From NCBI GenBank assembly GCA_031412355.1, contig JANOCR010000203.1, positions 1-6,338 on the forward strand: a DNA stretch of 6,338 nt, written 5' to 3'. Within the stretch, counting starts at the first letter, position 1, and each line of letters starts with the position of its first letter. The notes below the pieces were generated by a model that saw only the letters and a program-made list of their open reading frames with translations, did not search any database and was not told the DNA's origin. A program made the translations under genes and the position numbers. Below, piece by piece: positions 5,987-6,338 of the stretch. Source of the stretch: JAENVT01 sp031412355. Its GTDB lineage: Bacteria; Actinomycetota; Acidimicrobiia; Acidimicrobiales; Ilumatobacteraceae.

Positions 5987-6328
5987 ATGGACGCCGGCGT
6001 CCGTGCCGGCATGTCGTTCGCGTGTACTGCGGCGTGGCGACCGGCCGCTCGTACCAGTCCGGCTGCGCAGGCGAGGGCGGCGAGGGAGGCCCGACAGATG
6101 ATCGAGCGGTGGCCCGCCCCGACGACCGGCATGGTGGAGCAACTGTCCCAGCGCGAGATGGCCGTGCTCCACTATCTGCCGTCCGCGCTCTCGCTCGCTG
6201 AGATCGCACGAGAGCTCTACGTGTCGCCGAACACCGTGAAGACGCAGTGCAACGCGATCTACCGCAAGCTCGCTGTCACCAGCCGGCACGCCGCCGTGCA
6301 GGCCGCTCGCGAGCACCGCCTGCTCTGA
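5987..6328 (+). pseudogene. LuxR-type DNA-binding domain, probable 3' remnant of a MalT-like regulator
   Basis: The frame encodes a LuxR/GerE helix-turn-helix at about residues 52-106: LSQREMAVLHYLPS, LSLAEIARELYVS, PNTVKTQ, AIYRKLAVTSRHAAV, ending EHRLL and TGA at 6326-6328. The wording closely follows the C-terminus of large MalT/LAL-type regulators (about 800-900 residues), whose ATPase and TPR parts would lie upstream. Here a stop at 5951-5953 and the divergent alcohol dehydrogenase leave no room for them. Residues 1-35 look like unselected GC-rich translation. The ATG at 6098 (residue 38) has GAGGGAGG (6082-6089) 8 nt upstream, so a 76-residue DNA-binding-only protein is possible. Either a relic or a small stand-alone regulator; I favour a relic. 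Confidence 0.65.
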
Positions 6329-6338
6329 GGGTCAGGCG

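Noticed and set aside
1..6338. CRISPR arrays, tRNA or rRNA genes, insertion sequences
   Set aside because: No regular spaced repeats, no cloverleaf or rRNA-like sequence, and no transposase or terminal inverted repeats were seen, even around the rearranged region.

Overview
The window is GC-rich, densely packed DNA that reads as a chromosomal or island segment of a high-GC actinomycete. The protein types point the same way: an ArsR-ArsC fusion whose reductase lacks the second redox cysteine of the thioredoxin-coupled enzymes, an ECF42-type sigma factor relic next to a YCII/DGPF relic, and a MalT-like LuxR tail. The genus cannot be fixed from the sequence alone.

Layout. Positions 3361 down to 1, on the minus strand, hold an arsenic-resistance operon. 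An AT-rich operator/promoter (3327-3361) is followed by arsR-arsC (fused), an ArsJ-associated glyceraldehyde-3-phosphate dehydrogenase gene, arsJ, and the first 119 codons of an ACR3 arsenite exporter that runs off the left edge. The first three genes overlap by 4 nt each (ATGA, GTGA), and acr3 follows after 28 nt. Two detoxification routes are encoded together. In one, arsenate is reduced by the ArsC domain and arsenite is exported by ACR3. In the other, the dehydrogenase incorporates arsenate into 1-arseno-3-phosphoglycerate, which ArsJ exports.

Positions 3508-4331, on the plus strand, are a gene graveyard. There is the C-terminal part of a YCII/DGPF-type protein and then a wrecked ECF42-like sigma factor gene. 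The sigma relic has lost most of its N-terminal region, its -35-binding region and part of its C-terminal half. It also carries an internal block of about 84 nt (3798-3881) that encodes conserved sigma sequence on the opposite strand, so the gene suffered an internal inversion as well as deletions and a frameshift.

Positions 4401-5937, on the minus strand, hold a VOC (glyoxalase-fold) protein and a zinc-dependent NAD-type alcohol dehydrogenase, spaced 61 nt apart and probably co-transcribed. Positions 5987-6328, on the plus strand, hold a LuxR-type DNA-binding domain without the large sensor/ATPase part expected of its relatives, probably a 3' remnant.

The points most worth a second look are the internally inverted sigma relic, and the ArsR-ArsC fusion whose only cysteines are in the enzyme half, which raises the question of how the repressor senses arsenic.
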